DNA of 64,000 bases from Branchiibius sp. NY16-3462-2 (GTDB taxonomy: Bacteria; Actinomycetota; Actinomycetes; Actinomycetales; Dermatophilaceae), in NCBI RefSeq assembly GCF_001594145.1, contig NZ_LVCF01000001.1:496001-560000 (forward strand). Reading direction: 5' to 3'. The notes beneath the pieces are model-generated. The model was not told the DNA's origin and did no database searches. It saw nothing but the letters and a program-made list of their open reading frames with translations. Positions 61,844 through 64,000 of the stretch are shown piece after piece. The first letter of the stretch is position 1. Every line of letters begins with the position of its first letter. Position numbers and translations under genes: made by a program.

Positions 61844-62026
61844 ATGGGCGTGCTCATCGCCATTCTGATCCCCGTTGTGTTGATCGGCTTGTTTGTATTC
61901 ATCGGCGGTGGCAGCAACCGCGGGATGGCCTCCAAGGATGTCGACTACGAAGTAGCGCGTACCCGCATCCAGCAGACTGACGGGAACTCGGGTTTCGGCG
62001 GCGGCTTCGGCGGACCGACTCCCTGA
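61844..62026 (+). CDS. Small membrane protein with Gly-rich tail, 60 aa
   Basis: One N-terminal membrane helix (MGVLIAILIPVVLIGLFVFI), a polar middle (SKDVDYEVARTRIQQTDG) and the tail GFGGGFGGPTP. GAAAGGAC before the ATG is a good ribosome-binding site. It lies 19 bp after the DUF2530-like gene. I recognise no family. Confidence 0.6.
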   Translation: MGVLIAILIPVVLIGLFVFIGGGSNRGMASKDVDYEVARTRIQQTDGNSGFGGGFGGPTP

Positions 62027-62043
62027 TCAGCCAGTAATTCGTA

Positions 62044-62065
62044 ACCTGACGTTTTCACGCCAGGT
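62044..62065 (+). other. Imperfect hairpin before zwf
   Basis: ACCTG and CAGGT arms with an inner ACG-type pairing and one mismatch, followed by CTTCC. It might end transcription of the small membrane protein gene; weak. Confidence 0.3.
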
Positions 62066-62101
62066 CTTCCGGTTGGCCTTCTGAGCCAGGACGCTGGATC
62101 C

Positions 62102-63523
62102 ATGGCGGAACGGCCCACCACGATCATCCTGTTCGGCGCGACCGGCGATTTGTCGCGACGCAAACTCCTACCGGGGCTGCTGCACCTGTTCCAGACCGGC
62201 CTGCTGAACGACTTGCGAATCGTCGGCAGTTCGATGGAGGACTACACCAGGGACAGCTTCGTGGAGTTCGCTGCCAAGGCGGTCGCGGAGTTCTCCTCCC
62301 ACAACCCGGACGATGCGGTGTGGGAGGACTTCGCCAAGCGGCTGTACTTCGTTCGCAGCCAGGACGGCCCCGCCGGGCTGAAGAAGACCGTCGATGAGGC
62401 TGAGGCCGAGTTCACCGATACGCCCCGGCGACTGCACTACCTCAGCGTCCCGCCGAAGGCCGCGTTGAACGTCATCCAGATGATCGCCGACGCCGACCTG
62501 GTCGAGCGATCCCGGGTCATCATGGAGAAGCCGTTCGGCACCGACCTGGCCTCCTCCAAGAAGCTCAACGCGGCCGTCCATGAGGTCTTCAATGAGGAGC
62601 AGGTCTTCCGGATCGACCACTTCCTGGGCAAAGAGGCGGCGCTGAACATCCTGGCGTTCCGCTTCGCCAACGGTTTGTTCGAGCCCATCTGGCACCGCAA
62701 CTTCATCGAGCACATCCAGATCGACGTACCCGAAGCGCTCGGGCTGGAAGGGCGCGCGGCGTTCTACGAGAACACCGGCGCGTTCCGCGACATGGTCGTC
62801 ACGCACTTGTTCCAGGTGCTGGCCTTCACCGCGATGGAGCCGCCCACCGAGTTGGAGCCGGGGGCGATCACCGAGGAGAAGAACAAGGTCTTCCGCTCGA
62901 TGCTGCCGATCCTGCCCAGCGACGTTGTCCGCGGTCAGTACGTCGGGTATCGCGACGAGCCCGGCGTCAGCCCGGAGTCGGAGACCGAGACGTTCATCGC
63001 GCTGCGCTGCCGCATCGACAACTGGCGGTGGGCGGGCGTGCCGTTCTATCTGCGGACCGGCAAGAAGATGGAGCAGGGCCAGCGGATCATCTCGATCGCC
63101 TTCCGCGAGCCGCCCAAATCAATGTTTCCGGCCGGGTCCGGCGTCGGTGAGCACGGGCCGGACCACCTGACCTTCGATCTGGCCGACCACTCCAAACTGT
63201 CGCTGTCCTTCTACGGCAAGCGCCCGGGGCCCGGGTTCCGGCTGGACAAGCTGTCCATGCAGTTCAGCGTGGAGGACACCAGTTGGACCGGGTCGGTGTT
63301 GGAGGCCTATGAGCGACTGATCTACGACGCGGTGCGCGGTGATCACACCCTCTTCACCAGTGCCGAGGGCATCGAGCGGGTGTGGGAGCTCAGCCAGCCG
63401 TTGCTCGACAATCCACCACCGGTGCGGCCCTACTCGGCCGGGTCGTGGGGGCCCAACCAGATCCACCAACTCGTGGCACCGCGGGCGTGGCGGCTGCCCT
63501 TCGAGCGGAAGTGGCGACCCTAG
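62102..63523 (+). CDS. zwf: Glucose-6-phosphate 1-dehydrogenase
   Basis: A 473-aa enzyme of the oxidative pentose phosphate pathway that oxidises glucose 6-phosphate and makes NADPH. The nucleotide-binding motif GATGDLSRRKLLP is at the N-terminus, EKPFGTD is conserved, and the catalytic motif RIDHFLGKE is intact. The TAG stop overlaps the stop of the converging DUF3027 gene within CTAG. No opcA or gnd neighbour is seen in the window. Confidence 0.95.
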   Translation: MAERPTTIILFGATGDLSRRKLLPGLLHLFQTGLLNDLRIVGSSMEDYTRDSFVEFAAKAVAEFSSHNPDDAVWEDFAKRLYFVRSQDGPAGLKKTVDEAEAEFTDTPRRLHYLSVPPKAALNVIQMIADADLVERSRVIMEKPFGTDLASSKKLNAAVHEVFNEEQVFRIDHFLGKEAALNILAFRFANGLFEPIWHRNFIEHIQIDVPEALGLEGRAAFYENTGAFRDMVVTHLFQVLAFTAMEPPTELEPGAITEEKNKVFRSMLPILPSDVVRGQYVGYRDEPGVSPESETETFIALRCRIDNWRWAGVPFYLRTGKKMEQGQRIISIAFREPPKSMFPAGSGVGEHGPDHLTFDLADHSKLSLSFYGKRPGPGFRLDKLSMQFSVEDTSWTGSVLEAYERLIYDAVRGDHTLFTSAEGIERVWELSQPLLDNPPPVRPYSAGSWGPNQIHQLVAPRAWRLPFERKWRP

Positions 63524-64000
63524 AGCTCGACCGTCTCGACCTCGAGCTCGAAGTCGTCCAGTCGCACCGGCTCGACCTGCTCCGGCTCGCGCGCGGTCAC
63601 ATCGACCTCACTGTGCGCGCCGCAGCCGTGGTCGAGGGAGACGACCGACCCGTCGGACGGCGACCACTCGTTGGCGCACACCCCGAACACCGGCCGTAGC
63701 GCGCCCGGCATCGGCAGGAAGTAGCCGCAGGTCGTGCAGTGCGCCGGTGCCTCGACGGCGACCGCGCAGCGCGGGCCGTGCGAGCCGTCGTACCAGCGCT
63801 GGGCGGCGGCCTCCCGGCCCTCCCGTGAGAGCACCCGGCGCCGGCCCAGACCCAACTCGAAGAAGGCCATCTCATCGACCTCTTCGTCACCGCTGGCCTC
63901 GAATCCGAACTCCAGGTTCGGATCGTCCTCGACGTACGGCGTGACATCCCCGGCGCCGATGTCACCGGGACGCAACCGCTCGGCGTACGGGACCCAATCG
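63520..64000 (-). CDS. DUF3027-like protein, C-terminal part (cut by window edge)
   Basis: The visible 159 codons read DWVPYAERLRPGDIGAGDVTPY at the edge and then an acidic region and WYDGSHGPRCAVAVEAPAHC. Cys residues in CTTCGYFLP, FGVCANEWSPSDG and CGAHSEV may bind a metal. This is the DUF3027 pattern of actinobacteria; function unknown. The gene enters from the right edge, so the start is not visible. Confidence 0.8.
   Translation of the reverse strand, partial: DWVPYAERLRPGDIGAGDVTPYVEDDPNLEFGFEASGDEEVDEMAFFELGLGRRRVLSREGREAAAQRWYDGSHGPRCAVAVEAPAHCTTCGYFLPMPGALRPVFGVCANEWSPSDGSVVSLDHGCGAHSEVDVTAREPEQVEPVRLDDFELEVETVEL

Noticed and set aside
1..64000. tRNA, rRNA, insertion sequences, prophage or integrase genes
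   Set aside because: No cloverleaf with a T-loop, transposase motif, att-like duplication or phage gene was found on reading; gaps are all shorter than 300 bases.

Overview
This window is high-GC DNA from an actinobacterium. The evidence is an lsr2 gene, menaquinone (not ubiquinone) biosynthesis, many GTG starts, apparently leaderless promoters, a DUF3027-type gene and an AfsR-type regulator. The protein set would fit Micrococcales, perhaps a Dermacoccaceae-like genus, but the rank below phylum is only a guess. Nearly all of the sequence is coding, no gap exceeds 300 bases, and I saw no tRNA, rRNA, CRISPR array, prophage or insertion sequence.

Layout. Bases 1-281 hold the 5' part of htpX (minus), facing away from lsr2 (536-883) with a 32-bp perfect palindrome between them. 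Bases 957-9554 (minus) are an incomplete complex I operon, nuoA-B-C-H-I-J-K-L-M-N, with no nuoD, E, F or G. Next come an AspT-type transporter (9613-11208), a large AfsR/SARP-type ATPase regulator (11374-14466), a small lipoprotein, a DrrAB-type ABC exporter, rarD, a 52-aa membrane protein, a P-type proton ATPase, a polyphosphate kinase 2 and an MFS transporter. Bases 23156-42140 (minus) form a respiratory block: menG, menJ, a complete nuoA-N operon and a long-chain polyprenyl diphosphate synthase. Together these supply both the proton-pumping NADH dehydrogenase and its menaquinone.

menF (plus) diverges from menG and is followed in the same frame, after a single TAG, by a flavodoxin-like protein with no ATG, GTG or TTG start at its conserved N-terminus. 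Bases 43952-51439 are catabolic and transport genes: pepA-abgT, a SHOCT protein, and a YtcJ-type amidohydrolase plus APC permease opposite a TetR regulator with a clear operator. menD overlaps an aldose 1-epimerase gene. The last part holds a secreted glycine-rich protein, a VOC protein, a helicase-associated WYL protein, an M13 peptidase, an XPB-type helicase, two small membrane proteins, zwf and the 3' part of a DUF3027 gene.

The main theme is respiration and energy. Two complex I operons, four menaquinone genes plus the side-chain synthase, a proton ATPase and a polyphosphate kinase lie within about 53 kb. The order menG-menJ-nuo-polyprenyl synthase-second nuo-htpX resembles what I remember of Streptomyces, and menJ/polyprenyl synthase/htpX are also neighbours in Mycobacterium; both comparisons are from memory. 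The most interesting points are the incomplete complex I with altered NuoH and NuoM motifs, the menF-TAG-flavodoxin junction, and a recurring TAnnnT-N6..8-GTG arrangement that suggests leaderless mRNAs.
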